This document shows, piece by piece, positions 24,579 to 32,318 of a DNA stretch of 64,000 nucleotides (positions are counted from its first letter, which is position 1; each line of letters begins with the position of its first letter). Under the pieces are notes generated by a model. It made no database searches, was not told the origin of the DNA, and worked only from the letters and a program-made list of their open reading frames with translations. Made by a program: the position numbers and the translations under genes. Origin of the DNA: Thiocapsa roseilacustris (GTDB lineage Bacteria > Pseudomonadota > Gammaproteobacteria > Chromatiales > Chromatiaceae). The stretch lies in the NCBI RefSeq assembly GCF_041903755.1, contig NZ_JBBWVE010000014.1:1-64000 (forward strand), given 5' to 3'.

Positions 24579-24812
24579 GGGTTGCTCCGGTCGAAGGGTG
24601 TTGAGGTGCGGTCAGTATCGAGGATTCGCCGCTGTGTGACGAGTATGCGGGCGGCCGGGCTCGGTTCCATGTCCAATCATTGTCGTTGTCGAGATCGACG
24701 ACAACAAACCTGCCAAAGCCCTTCTCTCGCCGAGCGCAGCGCCGGCATCACAGGGTGCAGAACAGGTCGGCTGGGAAAAGCGCAGCGTGCCCAATGGCTC
24801 CCCGTGATGCCG

Positions 24813-24850
24813 GCGCGGGTTGGGCACGCTGCGCTTTGCCCAACCTACGG
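24813..24850. repeat. GTTGGGC hairpin repeat, copy 2
   Basis: Identical 38 bp to 21546-21583, abutting the 3' end of the minus-strand glcF-like gene. An inverted partial copy (AAAAGCGCAGCGTGCCCAA) lies at ~24777-24794, so the region can form a longer hairpin. Confidence 0.85.
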
Positions 24851-24853
24851 CCT

Positions 24854-26242
24854 CTAAGCCTCGGGATCGAGTGCCGCGGCGATCAGCTCGACGGGGTGCA
24901 TGACCGCGATATCCAGCCTCGCCTCGCGAACGCCCGCGGCCAGGTGCAGGGCGCACCCCGGATTGGTGGTCACGATCACGTCCGGGGGGTCCAGCCGCAC
25001 CGGCGTCAGCAGATCGGCGAGCAGGGCCTCGGCCATGGCCGGGTGCTGGAGCAGGTAAGTCCCGGCAGCACCGCAGCAGCCTTGGCCCGGCGGCATCGGC
25101 GCTACCGCCAGACCGGGGATGCGCGCGAGCAGCCGATGGACGGCGGCATTCCCGCCAAGCTGGTTGCGATGCGAGCAGGGCTCGTGGACCAGGACGCGAC
25201 GTCGATCGGGTTGAATCCTCAACGACTCAGGCCACTCGAGGCCGTCCAGGAAGGCGCACAGCTCCCGGGCGCCGTGCAGCGCCGGATCGCCCCGAAGCTC
25301 GGCAACGCAAGCGCTCGCCAAACCGATGAGCGGGCGGTCGCCGTGCGTCCGCACGCAGGCATCGCGCTGCGCATCGGCCTGCGCGGGCAATCCGTTGTGT
25401 CTGAGCATGGCCCCGCAGCAGGTGTCGGGCGAGACGATGCGGAAGCGCAGATTCAGTCGAGCCGCGACCCTCAGGGTCGCCTCGACGGCGCGTCCCTCTG
25501 CGGCCGAGCCCATGCAGCCGAGGAAGAGATCGCCGTCCGCGCCATCGGGATCAATCGGGGCGATCGGCCGCGCGACGTCCCCCATCGCGGTCGCCATTCT
25601 ATGGTAGGGACGAAGTGCGGGGATTCGGTCGAGCCGGATCAGCTCCGCCAGTCGGGCCAGGCCAAGACGGAGGTAAAGGCGGGGGACCCAGGCGAATCCG
25701 CCCATCAGCCACGCGTTGGACAAGCCGCCGAGGGCGAGCCGCTTCAAGGTCCGCCGGGGCGCCGGCAAGGCGCCCGTACGCAGTGCCTTCGCCTGATCGG
25801 CGATACGCCCGTAGGCGACCTCCGAGGGGCAGACGCGCTCGCAATTCAGGCAGCCGAGACAGCCGTCGAGATGCCCGGCGAGGGTCGGCGTCAACGCCAG
25901 GTCCCCGCTTGCCCACCCTTGGATCAGGGCGATCCGCCCACGTGGTGAATCTGCCTCTTGGCGCGCATGATGAAACGTCGGGCAGTGGGGCAGACACAGC
26001 CCGCACTTGACGCACTGATCGGCGAGCTGCACCAGCTCACGGATTGCGCCGGCCTGCGAGAGGCTGCGCGGGTCTTCGGTCGAGGTCTTCAATCGCGGGG
26101 TGTCGTCCAGTGGCTTGCTCAGTTCGTTTACAGTGTGTCCATGCCGGCGAATCAGGTGCCCCGGACGCAGCATTCGGCCGCTGCAGACCTTGCTTATGTT
26201 ACCCTTCCGGGGCGCCCTTAGCGTTGAGTTCAGGTGAGGCAT
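24854..26242 (-). CDS. glcF: Glycolate oxidase iron-sulfur subunit-like protein (GlcF family)
   Basis: 462 residues from ATG 26242 (AAAGGA upstream). Two 4Fe-4S ferredoxin motifs: CVKCGLCLPHCPTFHHARQE (~77-96) and CLGCLNCERVCP (~128-139), then two CCG domains with DTCCGAMLRHNG and GQGCCGAAGTYLL. This is the GlcF/LutA/HdrD-type electron-transfer architecture, about 50 residues longer at the N-terminus than E. coli GlcF. glcD and glcE are not adjacent, so its flavin partner is unknown; it could serve glycolate oxidation downstream of Gph, but another dehydrogenase is possible. Confidence 0.8.
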   Translation of the reverse strand: MPHLNSTLRAPRKGNISKVCSGRMLRPGHLIRRHGHTVNELSKPLDDTPRLKTSTEDPRSLSQAGAIRELVQLADQCVKCGLCLPHCPTFHHARQEADSPRGRIALIQGWASGDLALTPTLAGHLDGCLGCLNCERVCPSEVAYGRIADQAKALRTGALPAPRRTLKRLALGGLSNAWLMGGFAWVPRLYLRLGLARLAELIRLDRIPALRPYHRMATAMGDVARPIAPIDPDGADGDLFLGCMGSAAEGRAVEATLRVAARLNLRFRIVSPDTCCGAMLRHNGLPAQADAQRDACVRTHGDRPLIGLASACVAELRGDPALHGARELCAFLDGLEWPESLRIQPDRRRVLVHEPCSHRNQLGGNAAVHRLLARIPGLAVAPMPPGQGCCGAAGTYLLQHPAMAEALLADLLTPVRLDPPDVIVTTNPGCALHLAAGVREARLDIAVMHPVELIAAALDPEA

Positions 26243-26304
26243 TGGTCATCCTTTCGTCCAGGCCTCTTGGGTTCCCCGACCGGACGCGAGACTCCGGCCG
26301 CACC

Positions 26305-26424
26305 CCCGGGTACGCCGACTTCAGTCGGCACCTGGGGAAGGCGGACTTCAGTCCGCCGCGCGGGCGCGATCGGTCGACCGAAGTCGCCCGTCCCCGGGTG
26401 CCGGATGAATCCGGCGTACCCGGG
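26305..26424. repeat. Nested palindromic repeat with GACTTCAGTC hairpins
   Basis: Outer arms CCCGGGTACGCCG (26305) and CGGCGTACCCGGG (to 26424) enclose two perfect inner palindromes: GCCGACTTCAGTCGGC (26314-26329) and GGCGGACTTCAGTCCGCC (26340-26357). A related single hairpin GGGGCGACTTCAGTCGCCCC is at 33988-34007. In the glcF-ferredoxin divergent gap. Non-coding. Confidence 0.8.
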
Positions 26425-26545
26425 CGGTCGCGGTCGGCGACCTAGTCACGGCCGATGTGGCCGAAACGATGATCAAGGCCCTCAGGTGATACTCAAACAC
26501 GCGCCGGTTTTTCGGCTAACTCACTGTTCATGCGTTCGTTTCCAG

Positions 26546-26585
26546 CCACTAACCACTAACGACTAACCACTAACCACTAACCACT
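26546..26585. repeat. CCACTAA heptamer array, copy 2
   Basis: Nearly six tandem CCACTAA units (one is CGACTAA) ending nine bases before the ferredoxin ATG, so it occupies the expected ribosome-binding region; no good Shine-Dalgarno is left. Confidence 0.85.
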
Positions 26586-26593
26586 ATTTTAAG

Positions 26594-26905
26594 ATGTCGT
26601 ACTACCGCTATCATGTCTTCTTCTGCACCAACCAGCGCGAGGACGGCAGCCAATGCTGCAACCAGTGCGGGGCCATGGCGATGCGGGATTTCCTCAAGCG
26701 TCGCACCAAGGAGCTGGGTCTGACCGGGCGCGGCGGGGTGCGCATCAACACCGCCGGCTGTCTCGACCGTTGTGCCGAAGGCCCCGTGATCGTGGTCTAT
26801 CCGGAGGACACCTGGTACACCTACGTCGACCGCGAGGATCTGGAGGAGATCCTGCAGGAGCATCTGATCGGCGGGCGCGTGGTGGATCGGCTGCGGTTAC
26901 CCTAA
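26594..26905 (+). CDS. Thioredoxin-like [2Fe-2S] ferredoxin
   Basis: 103 residues. Cys pattern of the Shethna/Aquifex-type ferredoxins: FFCTNQRE...CCNQCGAMAM...NTAGCLDRCAEGPVIVVYPE, then WYTYVDREDLEEILQEHL. Four of these Cys bind a 2Fe-2S cluster. Role as a small electron carrier; partners unknown. The TAA stop is part of the left end of a T87 composite. Confidence 0.9.
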   Translation: MSYYRYHVFFCTNQREDGSQCCNQCGAMAMRDFLKRRTKELGLTGRGGVRINTAGCLDRCAEGPVIVVYPEDTWYTYVDREDLEEILQEHLIGGRVVDRLRLP

Positions 26906-27097
26906 GCCGCGTCCAGAGCGAGATGCTGAATTTTCGAGTGAGCTCGACGTTTGGTGCATCCACAGCCCCTGGCGGGGACGTGGCTTTAAATCATCTCTTT
27001 TTTGAATACCTTAAACCGCGCTGGCTCCAACGTTCGTCAAATCTGCCGGGGCCGATCCCATCCAGAAACATCGCATACCGCGCCGGGCGCGGTTTAA
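26903..27097. repeat. T87 composite (A + AT-rich spacer + B) after the ferredoxin gene
   Basis: A half 26903-26990: TAAGCCGCGTCCAGAGCGAG ... GGGACGTGGCTTTA. Spacer ~20 bp (CATCTCTTTTTTGAATACC). B half 27011-27097: TTAAACCGCGCTGGCTCCAA ... TACCGCGCCGGGCGCGGTTTAA. The A left end supplies the ferredoxin stop codon. The rest of the gap up to rplM (27098-27293) holds no recognised feature except the expected rplM promoter region. Confidence 0.85.
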
Positions 27098-27293
27098 GGT
27101 TACCGGCCTGAATCGCGGCTCAAATTCGGGTTGCGTACGATGCTGTCGTCACGTAGACTTCGCGGTCTTTCTCGACCCAGAAAACGAAATCGACGGCCCG
27201 CGCGCGCCTCGGTACTCGAACCGCACCGGCACGATGCCGTGTGAAGTGTTCGTTGTCGGGACAACGCGAGTACGGCATCCCGGAGCGAAGGAC

Positions 27294-27731
27294 ATGACGA
27301 CGACAGTGAGTACAAAACCGGCGGAAGTCCGCCGTGCCTGGTATCTGGTCGATGCCGACGGCAAGACCCTCGGGCGGCTCGCCAGCGAATTGGCCCTTCG
27401 CCTGCGCGGCAAGCATAAGCCGCAGTACACCCCCCACGTCGACACCGGCGACTATATGGTTGTCATCAATGCCGAGAAGGTGCGGGTAACCGGGAACAAG
27501 CGCGAAGACAAGATGTATTACCATCACACCGGCTACATCGGCAACCTCAAGTCGACGAATCTCGCCAAGTTGCTCGAGTCCAAGCCCGAGCGAGCCATCG
27601 AGATCGCCGTGAAGGGGATGCTGCCGCGCGGACCCCTCGGGCGGGCCATGTTCAGGAAGCTGCGTGTCTACGCCGGGCCGGAGCACGGTCATCAGGCGCA
27701 ACAGCCGCAAGTCCTTGAGCTCAACGTTTAG
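27294..27731 (+). CDS. rplM: 50S ribosomal protein L13
   Basis: 145 residues from ATG 27294 (GAAGGAC just upstream), a few longer than E. coli L13 (142) because of the N-terminal TTTVSTKPAEV. Signature AWYLVDADGKTLGRLAS, GDYMVVINAEKVRVTGNK, YYHHTGYIG and KGMLPRGPLGRAMFRKLRVY. Binds 23S rRNA early in assembly. 11 bases before rpsI, the universal rplM-rpsI operon. Confidence 0.97.
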   Translation: MTTTVSTKPAEVRRAWYLVDADGKTLGRLASELALRLRGKHKPQYTPHVDTGDYMVVINAEKVRVTGNKREDKMYYHHTGYIGNLKSTNLAKLLESKPERAIEIAVKGMLPRGPLGRAMFRKLRVYAGPEHGHQAQQPQVLELNV

Positions 27732-27742
27732 GAATCAGACGC

Positions 27743-28132
27743 ATGTCCGAGAGACAACACGCCATCGGTCGACGCAAAACATCTGCCGCACGGATTTTCC
27801 TGACCCTTGGGTCCGGCAACATCACGGTCAACGATCGCCCGCTCGATGAATTTTTCGGCCGCGAGACGGCTCGGATGGTCGTGCGTCAGCCGCTCGAAAC
27901 CGCCGGGTTGCTTAACCGGGTCGACATTAAGGCCACCGTTGCCGGCGGCGGCAACACGGGGCAGGCCGGCGCGATCCGGCACGGCATTGCGCGTGCGCTG
28001 GTTCTGTTCGACGAGAATCTACGTTCGCCGATGCGGCGCGCCGGATTCCTGACCCGCGATGCCCGCGAGGTCGAGCGTAAGAAGGTTGGCCTCCACAAGG
28101 CCCGCAAGCGTCCTCAGTTCTCGAAGCGTTAA
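27743..28132 (+). CDS. rpsI: 30S ribosomal protein S9
   Basis: 129 residues. RQHAIGRRKTSAARIFL at the start, GQAGAIRHGIARAL in the middle and the conserved basic tail KKVGLHKARKRPQFSKR that reaches the P-site tRNA. Partner of rplM. A tRNA gene follows 150 bases downstream. Confidence 0.97.
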   Translation: MSERQHAIGRRKTSAARIFLTLGSGNITVNDRPLDEFFGRETARMVVRQPLETAGLLNRVDIKATVAGGGNTGQAGAIRHGIARALVLFDENLRSPMRRAGFLTRDAREVERKKVGLHKARKRPQFSKR

Positions 28133-28284
28133 AAAAGCACGACCAGAGAGCGATCGGCCCTCTTTCGCCGGCTCGGCACTCCCGAGCCGCGTCGATTTGA
28201 AGGCTGCAGCACGACAGCGCTCTCGACCTCGGTCGTCTTCTTAGGGCATCAAACCTCCTCGATGCCCGCGGAACGACCCGCTTT

Positions 28285-28358
28285 TGGGGGATCGTCTAGT
28301 GGTAGGACAGCGGACTCTGACTCCGTCAACCTAGGTTCGAATCCTAGTCCCCCAGCCA
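28285..28358 (+). tRNA. tRNA-Gln (anticodon CTG)
   Basis: Cloverleaf: acceptor TGGGGGA (28285-28291) with TCCCCCA (28348-28354), anticodon arm GCGGA-CTCTGAC-TCCGT giving anticodon CTG (reads CAG), T arm CTAGG-TTCGAAT-CCTAG, discriminator G and encoded CCA. Acceptor T-A at position 1-72 is typical of bacterial tRNA-Gln. Single gene. Confidence 0.95.
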
Positions 28359-28749
28359 CCCCCCCGCGCCCTCATGTCCGGCTCGGCAAGCATCTCGGAC
28401 GCTCTCGCTTCGCCATCGTTCTCCCCTGTACACTCTACGCAACATCTTTTCGATGTGGCATCCAGGTCAGCCCCGGCATCGAAGCCATGTTCTCCTGCCG
28501 ATCCCGGCGGGATCCGTCTGCGGTGCTTCTTCGATCCTGTTTCGGGCGCCCCGTGCATGCATGTCGCTTGCGGCGTTCGATGGTGGGGGTCGTGCTTAAT
28601 CAAGTCTCCAGCCTGGCGTCGTCGCCGGTATCCAGCGACGCCATTACCGGTTCGCCCCTATGCAGCGGATCGGAATGTGCTGGCTTCGACTCGGGTCGAT
28701 GCAAAAAAGCAACATGTTTCCTGTGTGTGTCTTTTTTTCCCTCACTCTG

Positions 28750-28778
28750 TTGCAAAACACTCCGCCTTCCACTATAGT
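28750..28778 (+). promoter_or_regulatory. Sigma-70 promoter of the porin gene
   Basis: TTGCAA (28750-28755), 17-base spacer, TATAGT (28773-28778): near-consensus. Leaves a ~65-base leader before the porin ATG. The ~390 bp between the tRNA and this promoter hold no gene; a T-run (TCTTTTTTTCCC) lies just upstream. Confidence 0.75.
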
Positions 28779-28848
28779 TCGGTACGCAAAGCATGATTGC
28801 GTTGGTTTCTGCAGTCTACCTGACAAATTCACAACAGCGGAGAAGAGT

Positions 28849-30213
28849 ATGAACAAGAAGATCCTTAGCCTCGCGGTCGCTGCCGCGATGGTCGCCCCGG
28901 GCGCCGCGATGGCCGAAGCTATCCTGTACGGCAAGCTGAACGTCTCCCTCGACTATGCGAACGTCAAGAACGTCGTCCTTCCGGAATACGGATTCGCGGA
29001 GGATGCCGACGGAAACGTCATTCTCGACGCCAACGGCAACCCGACCCTGGTTAAGACTGCTCCCGGCCAAGACTTCGATGGATGGGGCATGTCCGAGAAT
29101 GGCTACATCCCCGGTGTGAACCGCGCAAGCCGACTCGGCGTCAAGGGTTCCGAGGATCTGGGCAACGGACTCAAGGCCATCTATCAGGTCGAGTTCGGCA
29201 TCAACCTGAACGACACCAACAACAACGTCCTGAGCAATAGCGACTCCATCACCTACCGAAATACCTTTGTCGGTCTTGCTGGCGACTGGGGTACCGCCCT
29301 GCTCGGCCGTCACGACACCCCGATGAAGATTTCGACCGGGAAGCTCGACCTCTTCTCCGACACCATGGCCGACTACAACGGCACGGTCGGTTTCCGCGAT
29401 CTGCGTGCGGACAACGTTGTTGCCTATATCAGCCCGAGCCTGGCTGGCTTCCAGTTGATGGGTGCCATCATTCCGGCCGGCGGTGCAACGGGCGGCGGAC
29501 AGGGGCTGAACCTCAACGAAGACAGCCTTGCCGGAGCCTACTCCCTCGCGGCCATCTACAGCAACGGTCCCTTCTACGGGTCCGTCGCCTACGAGTCACT
29601 CGGCAATCAGCACTTCAATACTCAAAGCGTGAGCCTCACCGGCAACAACTGCCCTGTCGAGACGCCTAATGTCGCGAACCGCGATCCGAGCGATCCCTTC
29701 ACCTCGACCTGCGCCTACACGGATGATGATTCCACCGCCTGGCGTATCGGTCTCGGTCTGCTCGATTGGAACGGCTTCAGCCTCACCGGTATTTACGAGC
29801 AGCGCGACAATGAATTCCCGAGCGGTCGCTATGAAGGCTTCACCGACCCGGTCGACGGGAGCTTCAACACCTTCTTCCCGGATGGTCCGGAAGAGGTCGA
29901 GCTCTGGCAGATCCAGGCCGGATATGCCTTCGGCAACAGCATGGTCAAGGCGATGTATGGCCAGGCCGACTACAGCGCCGATTACAACTTCGGGCCCAAT
30001 GCTGTCGCTGCGGCGGGCGGCGCGCTCGCAGGCGAACTCGTGGACAACTTCTACAACGATAAAGTCGAGACCTGGGGCATCGGGTTCGATCACAACCTGA
30101 GCAAGCGTACCAAGGCCTACGCGCTGTACACCGCCGTGGATACGGATTCCAAGGACATTCTCCCCGGCAAGCAATGGGATGGCTTCTCGGTGGGCATGAT
30201 GCACAGCTTCTAA
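28849..30213 (+). CDS. Gram-negative trimeric-type porin
   Basis: 454 residues from ATG 28849 (GCGGAG upstream). Signal peptide MNKKILSLAVAAAMVAPGAA, cut after AMA. Mature barrel begins AILYGKLNVSLDYANV and shows alternating strands with aromatic girdles, GSEDLGNGLKAIYQVEFG, VGLAGDWGTALLGRHDTPM and the terminal MMHSF with C-terminal Phe for BAM recognition. GmPorin-family (PF13609) general diffusion porin. Two Cys (NNCPVE, TSTCAY) may form a loop disulfide. Monocistronic with its own promoter and terminator; codon use looks like a highly expressed gene. Confidence 0.93.
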   Translation: MNKKILSLAVAAAMVAPGAAMAEAILYGKLNVSLDYANVKNVVLPEYGFAEDADGNVILDANGNPTLVKTAPGQDFDGWGMSENGYIPGVNRASRLGVKGSEDLGNGLKAIYQVEFGINLNDTNNNVLSNSDSITYRNTFVGLAGDWGTALLGRHDTPMKISTGKLDLFSDTMADYNGTVGFRDLRADNVVAYISPSLAGFQLMGAIIPAGGATGGGQGLNLNEDSLAGAYSLAAIYSNGPFYGSVAYESLGNQHFNTQSVSLTGNNCPVETPNVANRDPSDPFTSTCAYTDDDSTAWRIGLGLLDWNGFSLTGIYEQRDNEFPSGRYEGFTDPVDGSFNTFFPDGPEEVELWQIQAGYAFGNSMVKAMYGQADYSADYNFGPNAVAAAGGALAGELVDNFYNDKVETWGIGFDHNLSKRTKAYALYTAVDTDSKDILPGKQWDGFSVGMMHSF

Positions 30214-30246
30214 GCCAACGAGCTTAGGTCTGGCATGGAACGTGAG

Positions 30247-30272
30247 ACGGGGCCTTCGGGCCCCGTTTTTTT
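30247..30272 (+). terminator. Rho-independent terminator of the porin gene
   Basis: Perfect 8-bp stem ACGGGGCC/GGCCCCGT around a TTCG tetraloop, followed by TTTTTTT, 34 bases after the porin stop. Confidence 0.95.
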
Positions 30273-30315
30273 GCCGTTAGAAACTGTCGGGCTCCGATGG
30301 TGATGGGTGGATTGC

Positions 30316-30402
30316 TTAAACCGCGCCCAGCTCGGTAATACGATGTTTTCGGATGGGATCGGGCCCGGCAGACTTGACGACCGCTGGGTCGGCGCGGTTT
30401 AA
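30316..30402. repeat. T87 repeat, B type in inverted orientation
   Basis: TTAAACCGCGCCCAGCTCGG ... GGTCGGCGCGGTTTAA, 87 bp. The inner block (ATACGATGTTTTCGGATGGG) is the reverse complement of the B block found at 27011, 37588 and 62824. An AT-rich spacer (ATTAAAAAATATATTA) follows on the right, as expected for the inverted composite, but the A half beyond it is unrecognisable. Confidence 0.85.
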
Positions 30403-30454
30403 GGCATTAAAAAATATATTATTTTTAACGCGTTCCCACTAATGATTGTAGCGG

Positions 30455-30534
30455 GTAGGCTGGGGTGAGCTTGCGAACCCCGGCATCCCCGGCGCTTGCG
30501 TCAAGCTGGGGTTCGCAAGCTCACCCCAGCCTAC
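30455..30534. repeat. Perfect 27-bp inverted repeat
   Basis: Arms 30455-30481 and 30508-30534 are exact complements (GTAGGCTGGGGTGAGCTTGC...), loop 26 bases. The CCCCAGCCTAC tips resemble the ends of the other CCTAC hairpin repeats in the window. Lies between the porin and the DUF29 gene. An active-looking, undegraded hairpin. Confidence 0.9.
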
Positions 30535-30577
30535 TTGTTTCGTTTGTTTTTGAATCGTTCCTAGGCGGGTCTGTCCC

Positions 30578-31045
30578 TCAGGGCCAAAAGGTCGGGCTCA
30601 GCAGCTCATCCTGTCGAAAGGGGCATCGCGGCGGAAACCGGTTCGAAGGCAAGCCGGTCTCGTCGATTGCCGATTCAAGTGCCTTGGGGTAGGCCTGCTC
30701 GATTATCTCGGGAAGTCGCTGTGCCAGGCTCGGGCTCTCCGCGACGATCTCCTCGATCTCTTGGCGGGCGTTGCGGATCGAGCGCCGCCACGAAGGTCCG
30801 CGGCGGGCCGGCTGCTCTTGCCATTTTAGGAGGTGCAGGAGCAAAACACGCAGGTGGCTCGCCAATGCCCGTTTTTCGCTCCGTCCCATATCCTCCAACT
30901 CCTCGGCGATGTTCTCCGCGTCCAGGCTGTCGAAACGCCCCTCCCTCAGCAGGCGGGCATTCGCGAACGCCCAAGCGACGAGATCTTGCTCGTAGATGGG
31001 CGCTCCGGGCTCATGAGCCGACTTCAGATTTCGTTGGCGCGTCAT
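30578..31045 (-). CDS. DUF29 family protein
   Basis: 155 residues. DUF29 signature: YEQDLVAWAFANARLLREGR then DSLDAENIAEELEDMGRSEK and LLLHLLKWQEQPARRGPSWR. The family is widespread in cyanobacteria and purple bacteria, often in many copies; fold helical, function unknown. Solitary, flanked by repeats on both sides. Confidence 0.88.
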   Translation of the reverse strand: MTRQRNLKSAHEPGAPIYEQDLVAWAFANARLLREGRFDSLDAENIAEELEDMGRSEKRALASHLRVLLLHLLKWQEQPARRGPSWRRSIRNARQEIEEIVAESPSLAQRLPEIIEQAYPKALESAIDETGLPSNRFPPRCPFRQDELLSPTFWP

Positions 31046-31103
31046 CGCGGTCGCCTCTTTTCTTGTTGACTCCGAGATACGCCCCCTCGGCGTGATTCCT
31101 CGA

Positions 31104-31297
31104 TAAAACCGCGTTCAGGGCGAGATCCTGAGCTCCGAGTAGATCCAGCGTTGTATGCACCCCCGAAACCTCGGCGCAAACGCGTTTTAAAATTCTTATT
31201 TTTCAGAATCCTAAACCGCGTCGACCCGGACGTTCAAGGATCCGGCGGAGGCAGCTCCAATCCAAGAACGATTCATGCCGCTTCGGACGTGGTTCAG
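31104..31297. repeat. T87 composite (A + spacer + B) holding the rpiA stop codon
   Basis: A half 31104-31190 (TAAAACCGCGTTCAGGGCGA ... AAACGCGTTTTAA), spacer ~20 bp (AATTCTTATTTTTCAGAATC), B half 31211-31297 (CTAAACCGCGTCGACCCGGA ... GGACGTGGTTCAG). The rpiA TGA (31296-31294) lies inside the right tip of B. Confidence 0.8.
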
Positions 31298-31953
31298 GCC
31301 CGCAGCGTCTTGGGACCTTCGGGGGTTCCCAGGATCAAGACATCGGCCGGACGCAGGGCAAAGATGCCGACGGTGACCACGCCTGCGATATTGTTGATGG
31401 TTTGCTCCAGTTTGGCGGGCTCCATGATCTCCAGATGCTGCACGTCGAGGATCAGGTTGCCGTTGTCGGTCACAAATCCGTCACGCCAGACCGGGGTGCC
31501 GCCCAATTGGACCAGCTCTCGTGCGACATAGCTGCGCGCCATCGGAATCACCTCAACCGGCAGCGGGAACGCGCCCAAGACTCTGACCAGCTTGCTCTCG
31601 TCGGCGATGCAGACGAACTGCCGGCTTGCCGCCGCGACGATCTTTTCGCGGGTGAGCGCCCCGCCGCCGCCCTTGACCAACTGTAGCTGCGCGTTGGACT
31701 CGTCCGCGCCGTCCACGTAGAGCGAGAGCTCGCCGACGGCGTTCAGATCGTACACCGGGATCCCATGCCCCTTGAGTCGTTCGGTCGAGGCGACCGAGCT
31801 CGATACCGCGCCCTCGATGCGTCCCTTGATGCCGGCCAGCGCGTCGATGAAATGATTCACCGTCGAGCCCGTTCCGACCCCGACGATGCCGTCCTCGACA
31901 TAGGCAAGTGCGGCCTCGGCGGCCTGTTTCTTCATGGTGTCTTGTGCGTTCAT
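31294..31953 (-). CDS. rpiA: Ribose-5-phosphate isomerase A
   Basis: 219 residues, standard length. Interconverts ribose 5-phosphate and ribulose 5-phosphate. Motifs: GIVGVGTGSTVNHFIDAL (phosphate loop), YVDGADESN with catalytic Asp, KGGGGALTREKIVA with catalytic Lys/Glu and DGFVTDNGNLILDV. Works with Rpe in the pentose-phosphate and Calvin pathways. Divergent from ilvA. Confidence 0.97.
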   Translation of the reverse strand: MNAQDTMKKQAAEAALAYVEDGIVGVGTGSTVNHFIDALAGIKGRIEGAVSSSVASTERLKGHGIPVYDLNAVGELSLYVDGADESNAQLQLVKGGGGALTREKIVAAASRQFVCIADESKLVRVLGAFPLPVEVIPMARSYVARELVQLGGTPVWRDGFVTDNGNLILDVQHLEIMEPAKLEQTINNIAGVVTVGIFALRPADVLILGTPEGPKTLRA

Positions 31954-31985
31954 GTGTCCTCCGGTGTGTTGGTCGAGTGTCGGGG

Positions 31986-32061
31986 GTAGGTTGTGCTGAC
32001 GATAGGAGGCACAACTCGCGCCGAAGGTTGGTTGTGCCTCGCATGGCTCGGCACAACCTAC
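31986..32061. repeat. Inner hairpin block of TIR163 as a separate copy
   Basis: GTAGGTTGTGCTGACGATAG ... GCTCGGCACAACCTAC, 76 bp, same order as the core of TIR163 but without its outer GGCGA..CGGAAAA ends. Shows the core can move or persist alone. In the rpiA-ilvA divergent promoter region. Confidence 0.85.
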
Positions 32062-32109
32062 GGTCCTTTTTCCGGCTCCGGCAGTATCATAGCAGAGCCC
32101 GGAAACCCC

Positions 32110-32318
32110 ACAGATCCGTCCGGAGTGACATGGTGCCGAGAGTGAGAAGCTTCGTTTCGAGTGCGTCCAATGCCGAGCGTCCGTCCGGCGCTCGGCAGAG
32201 ACACGGCTTAAGAACCCATATTCTTGACACTCTAAACCGCGTCAGCTCCGACGTTCCTGCAAGCAGTCGAGGCGGATCCAAGCCAAGAACAATGCCTATC
32301 ACTCCGGACGCGGTTTAG
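32110..32318. repeat. T87 composite abutting the ilvA start codon
   Basis: Degenerate A half (GATCCGTCCGGAGTGACATG ... GAGACACGGCTTAAG, ~32110-32211), AT-rich spacer (AACCCATATTCTTGACACT), and intact B half 32232-32318 (CTAAACCGCGTCAGCTCCGA ... GGACGCGGTTTAG). The ilvA ATG is the next base. Confidence 0.75.

Noticed and set aside
24680..25948. 422-residue plus-strand frame opposite the GlcF-like gene
   Set aside because: Mirror of the minus-strand gene, whose Cys motifs and CCG domains are unmistakable.
28262..28777. 171-residue frame covering the tRNA and the porin leader
   Set aside because: Contains the tRNA-Gln gene and the porin promoter; no protein similarity.
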